From NCBI GenBank assembly GCA_944332535.1, contig CALVKE010000016.1, positions 1-32,631 on the forward strand: a DNA stretch of 32,631 nucleotides, in the 5' to 3' direction. Shown in pieces: positions 15,519 through 23,598 of this stretch; position 1 is the first letter of the stretch; each line of letters opens with the position of its first letter. The notes under the pieces are model-generated. The model searched no databases. It worked only from the letters and a program-made list of their open reading frames with translations, and was not told where the DNA came from. This DNA is from an uncultured Bacilli bacterium (GTDB taxonomy: Bacteria; Bacillota_I; Bacilli_A; RF39; UBA660). The translations under genes were made by a program, and so were the position numbers.

Positions 15519-17198
15519 TTGACAAATAATAACCAACCAAGTGAAACAAAGATAATTGTTTTAGGAGGTTTAGGGGAAGTTGGGAAAAATATGTACGCCA
15601 TCGAATGTGGTGGAGAAATTATCATTATCGATTCCGGAATTAGTTTTCCAGAAGGAGAACTGTTAGGAATTGATTATGTTCTTCCGGATTTTACGTATTT
15701 AAAAGAAAACGAAAGTAAGATTAAGGCCCTTTTTATTACCCATGGGCATGAAGATCATATCGGAGGGATTCCTTTTCTTTTACAAAGTGTTACGATTCCA
15801 AAAATTTATGCACCAAATCAAGCGAAAGAATTGATTGCTATGAAATTAGAAGACAAGGCAATTCGCTACGATGGATTAGAAGCCTATACGGATCAAGATG
15901 TTATTTCGTTTTCCCATATTCGCGTAGAGTTTTTTAAAACGACCCATTCGATCCCAGATTCTCATGGAATTTGTATTACGACCAAAGATGGGACCATTGT
16001 TACAACCGGAGACTTTAAATTTGATTTTACTCCGATTGGTCCAATGGCCGATTTACATAAGATGGCCGAAATTGGAAAAAGAGGCGTTGATTTATTAATC
16101 AGTGACTCTACGAATGTATTAAATGAAGGGATTTCTACTAGTGAATCCAAAGTAGATGGGGCACTTTCTGATTTCTTTGATCGTTATCGAACAGAACGAA
16201 TTATTATCGCAACGTTTGCTTCTAATATTTATCGTTTAAAACATATTTTTGAAACGTGTTATAAATATCATCGAAAAATTTGTGTGTTTGGAAGAAGTAT
16301 GGAAAATAATATTGCGATTTCGATTCGTGGTGGTTATATCGAACATGGAGATTTATTAATTACTCCAGAGGAAGCAAATCAATTAAAACCTGGAGAAGTT
16401 ACTCTTCTTTGTACAGGAAGTCAAGGAGAGCCTCTTGCAGCGCTTTCTCGTATTGCGAATGGAACACACAAACAAATTAAGTTAAGACCGGATGATGTCG
16501 TTATCTTCTCTTCTAGTGCGATTCCTGGAAATCAATTAAGTATTTCTCGAACAATCAATAAACTTTATTTAAAAGGAGTACGAGTATTTACGAACACTTC
16601 TCTTAGTGATATTCATACCTCAGGACACGCCAACCAAGAAGAGTTGAAATTTATGATTCGCTTATTAATGCCGAAATATTTGATGCCGTTTCACGGAGAT
16701 TATCGTATGTTAAAACGTCATGCGGATTTAGGAGTAGAGTGTGGAATTCCAAAAGAAAACACTTTTGTTCTTCGCAATGGAGATGTCTTGTTGTTAAAGG
16801 ATCATGTTATTGTGAAGAGCCAAGAGTGTGTATCGGGAGAAGATGTCTATGTCGATGGAAACCGCATCGGAGAAATTTGTAGTGCGGTCATTCGTGATCG
16901 GAAAATTATGGCCAATGATGGAATTTTAGTGATTTTAGCAAATATTGATGCCAAAACGAGAGAATTATTAACCAAACCAAATATTACGACGAGAGGATTT
17001 ATTCTCGTTAACGAAAATGAAGAACTAATTAAAGAATTGGAAAATGTATCTAGTAAGATTCTTTCCAAATATTTAAAAACAAATGATTCTCTTAGTGCGA
17101 TCAAACCTAAAATAATTTCCGAGATGATTCCATTTATCGAGCAGAAAACAGGAAGACGGCCAATTATTTTACCAATTTTAACAGAAATTAATCGTTAA
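15519..17198 (+). CDS. rnjA: Ribonuclease J
   Basis: This 559-residue metallo-beta-lactamase/beta-CASP RNase has both 5'-3' exonuclease and endonuclease activity in mRNA decay and rRNA maturation. The zinc motif THGHEDH is at 74-80 (H75, H77, D79, H80). Also visible are TTHSIPDSHG and GDFKFDFTP in the lactamase part, and GSQGEP, SSSAIPGN and the HTSGHA motif of the beta-CASP region. The length fits RNase J1/J2. The start is TTG 15519 with AAAGGAG 10 bases upstream; no ATG lies nearby. I assign J1 rather than J2 because it is the only copy seen and the active site is intact. A terminator follows directly. Confidence 0.95.
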   Translation: MTNNNQPSETKIIVLGGLGEVGKNMYAIECGGEIIIIDSGISFPEGELLGIDYVLPDFTYLKENESKIKALFITHGHEDHIGGIPFLLQSVTIPKIYAPNQAKELIAMKLEDKAIRYDGLEAYTDQDVISFSHIRVEFFKTTHSIPDSHGICITTKDGTIVTTGDFKFDFTPIGPMADLHKMAEIGKRGVDLLISDSTNVLNEGISTSESKVDGALSDFFDRYRTERIIIATFASNIYRLKHIFETCYKYHRKICVFGRSMENNIAISIRGGYIEHGDLLITPEEANQLKPGEVTLLCTGSQGEPLAALSRIANGTHKQIKLRPDDVVIFSSSAIPGNQLSISRTINKLYLKGVRVFTNTSLSDIHTSGHANQEELKFMIRLLMPKYLMPFHGDYRMLKRHADLGVECGIPKENTFVLRNGDVLLLKDHVIVKSQECVSGEDVYVDGNRIGEICSAVIRDRKIMANDGILVILANIDAKTRELLTKPNITTRGFILVNENEELIKELENVSSKILSKYLKTNDSLSAIKPKIISEMIPFIEQKTGRRPIILPILTEINR

Positions 17199-17331
17199 AG
17201 GTAGAAAATGTATTTCTATCTTTTTCTTTTTTCAAAGAAGATAACTGAGATAGAATACGCGTTTCTAAACGGGCGCATCTTGCGTTTTGCTCCATTTGTT
17301 TTAACACTTCGATCACTTGTAAATAATTCAT
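17188..17331 (-). CDS. Possible small protein of 47 residues
   Basis: On the minus strand ATG 17331 opens a 47-codon frame that stops at TAA 17190-17188, overlapping the end of rnj by 11 bases. The peptide is helical and charged, with Leu, Gln, Glu and Lys through MNYLQVIEVLKQMEQNARCA and a basic segment near residue 35. GTGGGGAT lies just before the ATG, and AAAGGA a little further out. It matches no family I know. Its tail overlaps the rnj terminator (17200-17232), so composition there is constrained by RNA structure. It fills most of an otherwise empty 280-base gap. It may be real or chance. Confidence 0.35.
   Translation of the reverse strand: MNYLQVIEVLKQMEQNARCARLETRILSQLSSLKKEKDRNTFSTFND
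17200..17232 (+). terminator. rnj terminator
   Basis: GGTAGAAA (17200-17207) and TTTCTATC (17213-17220) form an 8-bp stem with one G-U and a 5-nt loop, followed by TTTTTCTTTTTT. It starts one base after the rnj stop codon. Confidence 0.8.
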
Positions 17332-17431
17332 ATCCCCACATCCTTTTTTCTAGTTTATCAAAAAATATCTCTCTTTACATCTCTTTCGACAAAACTAGTG
17401 CTTTTTTGTGGTAGAAAATAGCAAAAGGTTA

Positions 17432-17460
17432 TAGTAATTTGAGGAGATTTTTGATATAAT
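17432..17460 (+). promoter_or_regulatory. recU-ponA promoter
   Basis: TATAAT (17455-17460) is preceded by TGA. The -35 at 17 bp (TAGTAA) is weak. Only 18 bases separate the -10 from ATG 17479, so the leader is about 12 nt and nearly all of it is the AGGTGAT ribosome site. Confidence 0.6.
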
Positions 17461-17478
17461 GTTATAGCAGGTGATATC

Positions 17479-18054
17479 ATGAAATATCCAGATGGAAGAG
17501 TCTATTCTGCACCCTCTTCTTGGAAAGAGGTAACCTATGGAAATCGTGGAATGGATTTGGAACATGAAATTAATCTGAGTAATCAATATTATTTAGAGAC
17601 GAATCGAGCGGTGATTTACAAGAAACCGACTCCGATCAAAGTAAGTGATGTGGATTATCAATCGCGAGGAAAAATGATTCGAAAAGCGTTTTTCGAAAGT
17701 CCTTCGACGACCGATTACAACGGAGTCTATCGCGGGAAGTACATTGACTTTGAAGCCAAAGAGACGATTTTGAAAACGTCCTTTCCTCTTAAAAATATTC
17801 ACGAACATCAAATTCAGCATATGTTTCGCGTACTAGAACATGGTGGCATCTGTTTTTTAATCGTTCGCTTTCAAACATTACAAGAGACGTATTTGTTACC
17901 GGCGGAACGATTACAAACCTTTTTAAAACGGGAAACAAGAAGTTCCATCCCCTACTCTTATTTTCAAGAATACGGGTATCGAATACCGGATGGCTATGTT
18001 CCACGGATTGACTATTTGAAGGTTATTGATACTATTTATGGAGGTGTATTTTGA
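17479..18054 (+). CDS. recU: Holliday junction resolvase RecU
   Basis: This 191-residue RecU-family nuclease cleaves Holliday junctions in recombination and helps segregate chromosomes. The PD-(D/E)XK-type core is intact: E30 in DLEHEIN, D79 in SPSTTDYNG, and E92/K94 in KYIDFEAKET. The stalk region lies between about 50 and 70. The start, ATG 17479, has AGGTGAT four bases away. The stop codon TGA shares its last base with the ponA ATG, so translation is coupled. recU-ponA linkage is known from Bacillus subtilis. Confidence 0.95.
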   Translation: MKYPDGRVYSAPSSWKEVTYGNRGMDLEHEINLSNQYYLETNRAVIYKKPTPIKVSDVDYQSRGKMIRKAFFESPSTTDYNGVYRGKYIDFEAKETILKTSFPLKNIHEHQIQHMFRVLEHGGICFLIVRFQTLQETYLLPAERLQTFLKRETRSSIPYSYFQEYGYRIPDGYVPRIDYLKVIDTIYGGVF

Positions 18055-20942
18055 TGCAAAAGAAAACTGCCAAAAAAACGAATACGAAAAAGACGACAAA
18101 ACCAGAAGAAAAAAGAAATATTGTTCCTTCGGATAAGCGAATGCTTTTTATCATGCTGGCATCCCTTGTCATTGCTTTTATTCTTGGGTGCATCGTATCG
18201 GATGCATTAATTGGACTTGTATTTGTCATCGTTTTATTCTTTTTTCTATTGATAGGACGATTCTTAGATAGTACAAAGACAAAGAAAAAGCGACGCAAAA
18301 TCATTAATGGATTATTTATTGCTTTTCTTGTTTGTTTGATTGTTGGAATTATCGGCGTTGCAGGATTTTTTACGTACGTTATCATGCAAGCTCCCGCTTT
18401 TGATGTCAACGAACTAGAAAATAAAGAATCTTCTATCATGTACGATAGCGAGGGAGTAGAAATTACTCGTTTGGGAAAAGAGTTACGGGAAAATATCCAA
18501 TACTCTGATTTACCAGAGGTATTAGTAGATGCCCTAGTTGCAACAGAGGACTCAAGATTTTTCCAACATAATGGATTTGATGCTCCTCGTTTTATTAAAG
18601 CATCGATCGGTCAATTATTAGGAAATGAGGATGCTGGTGGAGGATCTACTCTATCCATGCAGGTAATCAAAAATAGTTTAACTTCTAGAGCGTCTTCTGG
18701 ATGGAAGGGAATCGTTCGAAAATTTACCGATATTTATCTTGCTGTTTTTAAACTAGAAAAGAACTTTACCAAAGAAGAAATTATCGAATTTTATGTTAAT
18801 AACCATTGTTTAGGAAATCAAGCTTGTGGTGTGGAACAAGCCAGTCAGACCTATTTCGGAAAAAGTGTACACGAACTAAATCTAGCAGAGGCATCTATGC
18901 TCGTTGGTATGTTCCAAGCTCCTGGTTCTTATGATCCTTACACGAATCCTGATAAAACAGAAAAGAGACGAAATCAAGTATTAAATTTGATGGTTCGTCA
19001 CGGTTATATCAGTAGTGAAGAAGCTAATATTGCCAGAGCGATTCATGTTGAAGATTTAATTAAAGATAAGGAAGGAAAAACACTCGAATACCAAGGTTAT
19101 ATTGATACTGTTCTTCGAGAATTAGAAGTAAAATACGGAATTAATCCTTACACTACTCCGGTATTAATTTATACCAATATGGATCGTAGTAAACAAAAAG
19201 CGCTTGATGATATCTTTAATGGAGTAACCTTTAAATGGGCGAAAGAAGATGTCGAAAGTGGAGTCGCTGTAGTGGATGTGGATACTGGAAAACTAGTGGC
19301 AGTAGGAGCCGGACGTGATAAAACGACGGAACGTAGTTTCAACTATGCAACACAAGCAATGCGACAAATCGGTTCTACCGCAAAACCACTTTTCGATTAT
19401 GCTCCTGGTATCGAATATCTCGATTGGAGTACTTATCAAATTTTTGATGATTCTCCACATAGTTATACGAATGGAAAAGAAGTTAATAACTCCGACCGTA
19501 AATTTATGGGAGAAATCACAATGCGAACAGCTCTTGCACAATCTCGTAACATTCCAGCTTTAAAAGCTTTCCAAATGGTTAGTAAAGAAGTAGGAAATGA
19601 TAAAATCTTAGATTTTGTAACCAAACTTGGAATTCACGCAGAAGTAGAAAATGGATACGTGCATGAGGCGCATTCATTAGGAGCCTTTACTACGAAAGAT
19701 GGTACGAGTCCTCTTCAAATGGCTGCAGCATATGCCGCATTTGCTAATGGAGGATACTATCAAGAACCATTAACGGTTAATAAAATCGTTTATCGTGATA
19801 ACGGAGACGTTACTACCTATGAAAGTGAAAAAGTAAAAGTAATGAGTGAAGCAACGGCTTTCATGATTACTGATATGTTAAAAACAGCAGTAGAATCTGG
19901 TCTTTCTTCTGGAGCTAAAGTTAGTGGTGTTAATTTAGCAGCAAAAACTGGTACGACCAACTTTGATACTGCTACTCAAGAAGCACATAATTTACCAGGA
20001 AATGCCGTAAACGATGCTTGGATTGTTGGATATGATCCAGATTATGCCATTGGTATGTGGTACGGTTTCGACGAAGTAGATAGTAAGCATTATAATACTT
20101 CTACTGAGGCCGTTGTACAAAGAGGACGTCTATATCGAGAATTAGTAAAAGCCATTTGTAAGAAAAACAATCAAGACTTTGAAGTTCCATCGAGTGTTGT
20201 AAAAGTAGCAGTCGAAAAAGGAACCAACCCTCCTCTTCTTGCTAGTAGTAATACTCCAGCGGATCAAATTACCTATGAATATTTTAAAAAGGGAACCGAA
20301 CCAACAGAGACATCTACTACTTATCAAAAACTACAAACCGTTAGCAATTTAAAAGTAACATACGATGAGGCAAGTCAAAAATTAAAAATTAGTTGGTCTA
20401 AATTAAATGCTCCAGATGCAAATGCTAGTTATGGAAAATTTGGATACAACGTTTATTATGAGAATGTACTTCTTGGATTTACAACGGATAATTATTTAGA
20501 AATTGATGCAAATACTAATATTGATGGTACTTATAAAGTTGTTACAACATTTGAAAACTTTACAGGAAATCAAAGTGATCCTGCTACCTATTCGTTCCGG
20601 CATACATCAAGTGGCGGAGGCGATAACACTGGTGGTTCTACAGATCAATACCAAGTAAAATTAAACGGTGGAGACGTATCTATTAGTTTAGGAGATACTT
20701 ATACGGATTCTGCGAATCCAATTGATTTCTTGAAAAATGGTACCAGTATTGCATCCAGTGTTAATCTTTCCGTCATGACAACAGCAACTGTTACAGACCC
20801 TAAAGGAAGTAAAGTTGGAGAGTTTACCGGCGGGAAAGCAGCAACTTTCACTGCATCTATTCAAGGAAATTATAAGATTACTTATCGTTTCAAGTATAGT
20901 GGAAAAGAATATTCTATCACTCGAACGGTTACTGTAAAATAA
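18054..20942 (+). CDS. ponA: Class A penicillin-binding protein 1A
   Basis: This 962-residue bifunctional peptidoglycan synthase starts at ATG 18054, eight bases after GGAGGT. Three hydrophobic segments (about 30-49, 51-69, 83-111) precede the enzyme; most class A PBPs have one. The GT51 domain carries catalytic E165 in ATEDSRFFQH and GGGSTLSMQ. The transpeptidase has S441-TAK444, S497-R-N499 and K631-T-G633. A fibronectin III-like domain (about 752-848), a Gly/Ser linker (SSGGGDNTGGS) and a final Ig-like beta domain (863-962) follow. It polymerises and cross-links wall glycan outside the membrane. It is coupled to recU by a one-base overlap and closed by a terminator. Confidence 0.95.
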   Translation: MQKKTAKKTNTKKTTKPEEKRNIVPSDKRMLFIMLASLVIAFILGCIVSDALIGLVFVIVLFFFLLIGRFLDSTKTKKKRRKIINGLFIAFLVCLIVGIIGVAGFFTYVIMQAPAFDVNELENKESSIMYDSEGVEITRLGKELRENIQYSDLPEVLVDALVATEDSRFFQHNGFDAPRFIKASIGQLLGNEDAGGGSTLSMQVIKNSLTSRASSGWKGIVRKFTDIYLAVFKLEKNFTKEEIIEFYVNNHCLGNQACGVEQASQTYFGKSVHELNLAEASMLVGMFQAPGSYDPYTNPDKTEKRRNQVLNLMVRHGYISSEEANIARAIHVEDLIKDKEGKTLEYQGYIDTVLRELEVKYGINPYTTPVLIYTNMDRSKQKALDDIFNGVTFKWAKEDVESGVAVVDVDTGKLVAVGAGRDKTTERSFNYATQAMRQIGSTAKPLFDYAPGIEYLDWSTYQIFDDSPHSYTNGKEVNNSDRKFMGEITMRTALAQSRNIPALKAFQMVSKEVGNDKILDFVTKLGIHAEVENGYVHEAHSLGAFTTKDGTSPLQMAAAYAAFANGGYYQEPLTVNKIVYRDNGDVTTYESEKVKVMSEATAFMITDMLKTAVESGLSSGAKVSGVNLAAKTGTTNFDTATQEAHNLPGNAVNDAWIVGYDPDYAIGMWYGFDEVDSKHYNTSTEAVVQRGRLYRELVKAICKKNNQDFEVPSSVVKVAVEKGTNPPLLASSNTPADQITYEYFKKGTEPTETSTTYQKLQTVSNLKVTYDEASQKLKISWSKLNAPDANASYGKFGYNVYYENVLLGFTTDNYLEIDANTNIDGTYKVVTTFENFTGNQSDPATYSFRHTSSGGGDNTGGSTDQYQVKLNGGDVSISLGDTYTDSANPIDFLKNGTSIASSVNLSVMTTATVTDPKGSKVGEFTGGKAATFTASIQGNYKITYRFKYSGKEYSITRTVTVK

Positions 20943-20947
20943 AAAAG

Positions 20948-20982
20948 AAAAGAGAAAGGTAAACACACTTTTCTCTTTTTTC
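20948..20982 (+). terminator. ponA terminator
   Basis: AAAAGAGAAA (20948-20957) pairs perfectly with TTTCTCTTTT (20970-20979) over 10 bp, followed by TT. The stem is AT-rich, but the U-rich arm is long. Confidence 0.7.
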
Positions 20983-20996
20983 TATTTCATTAAAGG

Positions 20997-21027
20997 AAAA
21001 ACTCATGCTGCAAAACATGAGTTTTTT
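20997..21027 (-). terminator. Terminator of the gene at 21026-21436
   Basis: A perfect 11-bp stem (AAAAACTCATG 20997-21007, CATGAGTTTTT 21016-21026) with an 8-nt loop. It has U-tracts in both directions, so it also backs up the ponA terminator. Its arm reaches the stop codon of the minus-strand gene. Confidence 0.8.
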
Positions 21028-21436
21028 ACATCTCTACTTCGTCTTTTATTTGTCGTACAATTCCAGAAATTCCTAAGAAAGTAAAGATAACTGAAATAAC
21101 AAGATCTTTTAGTACTGCTGTTACATAAGTAGAATCAGAATATAATAACTGTAAATTATAGAAATTAGCATAGTATCCTTCTTTTTGTAACAATAGTAAC
21201 GGAATAATAACTGTGGTTACTACGACGACAATGGCAATCGATGTAATCGTAATAATAAGTGGTAGATGTTTATCTACTTTTCCCTTTAATAGACGATATC
21301 CATAATTTACACCAAACGCAATAATAAAAGCTAGAACAGACAAAATCATATTACCGTAGATATAAATTAGAATCCAAGGGATGGATGCAACCAAGCCGCC
21401 AAGGATACCACCAATGATTCCTTTTACATAATCCAT
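21026..21436 (-). CDS. Small polytopic membrane protein, unknown
   Basis: A 136-residue, very hydrophobic protein with about four membrane helices. It starts at ATG 21436 (MDYVKGIIGGILGG), 9 bases after AGGAGGAG; an in-frame extension to 21496 would run into the ZIP gene and contains the promoter. The N-terminal GxxGGxxGG pattern suggests tight helix packing. The last residues (VRQIKDEVEM) are cytoplasmic-like. I recognise no family. Its own extended -10 promoter lies over the end of the ZIP transporter gene, so it can be expressed separately from it. Confidence 0.65.
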   Translation of the reverse strand: MDYVKGIIGGILGGLVASIPWILIYIYGNMILSVLAFIIAFGVNYGYRLLKGKVDKHLPLIITITSIAIVVVVTTVIIPLLLLQKEGYYANFYNLQLLYSDSTYVTAVLKDLVISVIFTFLGISGIVRQIKDEVEM

Positions 21437-21457
21437 AACTTCTCTCCTCCTAATCTC

Positions 21458-21486
21458 ATTATAACATCTTCTTCTAAAAAAGGAAA
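21458..21486 (-). promoter_or_regulatory. Promoter of the small membrane protein gene
   Basis: Minus strand TATAAT (21463-21458) preceded by TGT, with a weak TTTCCT -35 at 17 bp. It overlaps the last codons of the ZIP gene. Confidence 0.55.
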
Positions 21487-22220
21487 TGACTGACAATCAT
21501 AAATAGAGATCCAATTAAAAGGCAGACAAGAGTAACATTTCGAACGCGATAAGACTTAGAAGTTGGTAATAATTCATAAAGAGATATATGCATCATAATA
21601 CCAGCGATAATAGCAAATAAACATCCCATTACAATATCATTCATAAACGGGCTTAAAAATAAGAAGGCAAGAAGAGCTCCAAAGGGTTCGGATATTCCAG
21701 AAAGGAAAGTATAAAAAAGCGCTTTCTTCTTACTCTTGGTAGCATAGTAAATAGGAACAGAGATACTGATTCCTTCTGGAATATTGTGAAAACTAATGGC
21801 CAAAGCTAAGGATAGTCCTAGCGTTCTATCGACATTAGAAGCCATAAACGTGGCAATTCCTTCTGGGATGTTATGTAAAATAATAGCAATCATAGAGAAT
21901 ATTCCCACACGATAAAGACCACTCTTTCCTTTGTCTTCTGGTAAATATTTATCTACTAACATCGAAAATAACATTCCCACTACAAAAAAGGTAGCAAGCA
22001 ACAAAATTGCAAATACTGGAAAAAAAGTTTGACTTAATAATCCATAAGATGAGGGAATCAAATCCGTTAGTGAGACGGTGATCATTACTCCCGCTGCAAA
22101 GGAGAGACTTCCTGCTAACACTTTGGAACTAGTTTTTCGACAGAAAATAAGGAAGCTTCCAAAAAGTGTGGAAAGACCTGCTAAACTGCTGATTAGAAAG
22201 CTATATTCTATATTACTCAT
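21474..22220 (-). CDS. zupT: ZIP-family divalent metal transporter
   Basis: This 248-residue transporter has about eight helices. The ZIP metal-site motif HNIPEG appears twice (116-121 in helix IV and 145-150 in helix V), which defines the ZupT/GufA type taking up zinc, iron or manganese. The loop before helix IV (KYLPEDKGKSG) lacks the His-rich stretch of eukaryotic ZIPs. The start is ATG 22220 with GGTGAT close by and a TATAAT only 14 bases upstream, so the leader is very short. No metal-regulator site could be recognised. The symbol is by family; the metal is not determined. Confidence 0.88.
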   Translation of the reverse strand: MSNIEYSFLISSLAGLSTLFGSFLIFCRKTSSKVLAGSLSFAAGVMITVSLTDLIPSSYGLLSQTFFPVFAILLLATFFVVGMLFSMLVDKYLPEDKGKSGLYRVGIFSMIAIILHNIPEGIATFMASNVDRTLGLSLALAISFHNIPEGISISVPIYYATKSKKKALFYTFLSGISEPFGALLAFLFLSPFMNDIVMGCLFAIIAGIMMHISLYELLPTSKSYRVRNVTLVCLLIGSLFMIVSHFLF

Positions 22221-22233
22221 GCTATCACCAATT

Positions 22234-22242
22234 CATTATATG
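22234..22242 (-). promoter_or_regulatory. Candidate -10 of the ZIP gene
   Basis: CATATAATG on the minus strand, 14 bases before the ATG, with no good -35. It begins 12 bases beyond the poly-U of the nth terminator. Confidence 0.4.
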
Positions 22243-22253
22243 TTAGAGGCAAT

Positions 22254-22278
22254 AAAAAAAGAAGAACTCCTCTTCTTT
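22254..22278 (-). terminator. nth operon terminator
   Basis: Minus strand: AAAGAAGA, loop GGAGT, then TCTTCTTTTTTT. The 8-bp perfect stem (22278-22271 with 22265-22258) contains part of the nth stop codon (22277-22279). Confidence 0.8.
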
Positions 22279-22909
22279 ATCGTGTTTTTTCCGAATAGTA
22301 CTTGCAAATAGATTGTAACTTACATTTCTCACAAGCTGGACGGATGGCTTTGCAATGATAGCGTCCAAAGAAAATCAATTGATGATGTCTCTTTACCCAA
22401 TCTTTTCGCTCTAGTTTTCGTTTTAGTTTTTGTTCCACTTCTACTACACTATCTTTTTCTTTAGCAAGACCTAACCGTTTACTTACTCTTTCAACATGCG
22501 TATCTACGGCGATATTTGGCTCGATTCCTAATTCTCCTAACACCACGTTAATGGTCTTTCGCCCTACTCCTGGAAGTTTTTCTAACTCTTTTCTTTTGGT
22601 AGGAAGTTTAGCTTGATATTGGTCGGTTAATATCGTCGCTATCTCTTTTACAAAAACTGCTTTTTTATGATAGGTACCAATCTCTTTTAAAATCTGCTCT
22701 AAATCTTTAATATCCGCCTCTTTTAAAGCAGGCAAGCTAGGATACTTTTGGAATAGCACTTTGGTTACTTGATTGACCCTTTTATCGGTCGTCTGGGCAC
22801 TTAACATGACTGCTAATAGCAACTCATAATCTTTTGTATAATTTAGCTCACAATAAGCATTTGGATATAGTTGATCCAAATATTTAGTAATCTTCTCTAC
22901 TCTATTCAT
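22277..22909 (-). CDS. nth: Endonuclease III
   Basis: This 210-residue DNA glycosylase/AP lyase removes oxidised pyrimidines in base excision repair. The helix-hairpin-helix motif LPGVGRKT lies at 112-119 with catalytic K118, and D136 lies in NIAVDTHVERV. The iron-sulfur cluster ligands C186, C193, C196 and C202 show the canonical C-X6-C-X2-C-X5-C spacing. The full length is normal. Its start overlaps the end of dnaD by 8 bases, so the two are co-translated; the dnaD-nth pairing is known from Bacillus. It is the last gene of the cca-dnaD-nth unit. Confidence 0.96.
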   Translation of the reverse strand: MNRVEKITKYLDQLYPNAYCELNYTKDYELLLAVMLSAQTTDKRVNQVTKVLFQKYPSLPALKEADIKDLEQILKEIGTYHKKAVFVKEIATILTDQYQAKLPTKRKELEKLPGVGRKTINVVLGELGIEPNIAVDTHVERVSKRLGLAKEKDSVVEVEQKLKRKLERKDWVKRHHQLIFFGRYHCKAIRPACEKCKLQSICKYYSEKTR

Positions 22910-23573
22910 CGTCTTCCTCTTCTAGCCAATTATAATCAAAAATTTCCTTCTTTTCTCTTGGCTCTTTTTCCAGTTCCGCTTTTCGTTTTGCTCTTTGTTT
23001 TTCCACGTCTTCTTTCGTTTTGTATCCTTTTTTTCCCCACTCGTATAAAATTTTATCAATGTACCTTAAATTCTTTACTCCGTTGAAGATTGCTTCTTTT
23101 ACCGCTTCTAAAATCAATTCCTCTTTGATATTACTATCGATCCATGCGCCAATTATTTCATACTCCATAGGACTTAGCATTCTTCCAAATTCTTTTTGAA
23201 TTACCTCATAGATCGTACTACTCTGCTCCTCGTCGTTTAATTCTTCGACCAGATACTTTAATACTTTATGATAAAACGGCTGAAGAGAAACACCCTCTTC
23301 TATTTTTCCACTTTCGTTTTTTCTTACTTCCATACTTAAAAGACCTTTTTCCAATAAAGTAGTAAACCATTCCATAATACTTTCTTTATCACAAGAAAAA
23401 TCCTTACTCATCTTCTCCGTATCTAACGGAATTGGCTCTTCCAGTTGCATTAAATACATTAAAAAAAGAAAGGAAGCTAAATCAATGTCTAACGTTTTAT
23501 ACATCGGATATAGAAAAAGAGGAACCGTAATACTTTTTCTTTGAATTAATTCTAATAACTGCTTACTTTTCAT
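22902..23573 (-). CDS. dnaD: DNA replication initiation protein DnaD
   Basis: This 223-residue protein has a winged-helix N-terminal part (about 1-105, with IPLDTEKMSKDFSCDKE) and a DnaD C-terminal domain (about 115-200) ending in the characteristic YIDKILYEWGKKGYKT. DnaD helps DnaA open the origin and load helicase in Firmicutes. A charged tail (KQRAKRKAELEKEPREKK) and an acidic end close it. ATG 23573 follows AGGAGG. It lies 25 bases downstream of cca and overlaps nth, so it is the middle gene of one operon. Confidence 0.93.
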   Translation of the reverse strand: MKSKQLLELIQRKSITVPLFLYPMYKTLDIDLASFLFLMYLMQLEEPIPLDTEKMSKDFSCDKESIMEWFTTLLEKGLLSMEVRKNESGKIEEGVSLQPFYHKVLKYLVEELNDEEQSSTIYEVIQKEFGRMLSPMEYEIIGAWIDSNIKEELILEAVKEAIFNGVKNLRYIDKILYEWGKKGYKTKEDVEKQRAKRKAELEKEPREKKEIFDYNWLEEEDDE

Positions 23574-23598
23574 AGATTCCTCCTTTTGTTTCTTTATC

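Noticed and set aside
18032-18439. 135-codon open frame antisense to the start of ponA
   Set aside because: It is explained by the Lys-rich and hydrophobic coding of recU/ponA on the other strand; it has no independent start signals.
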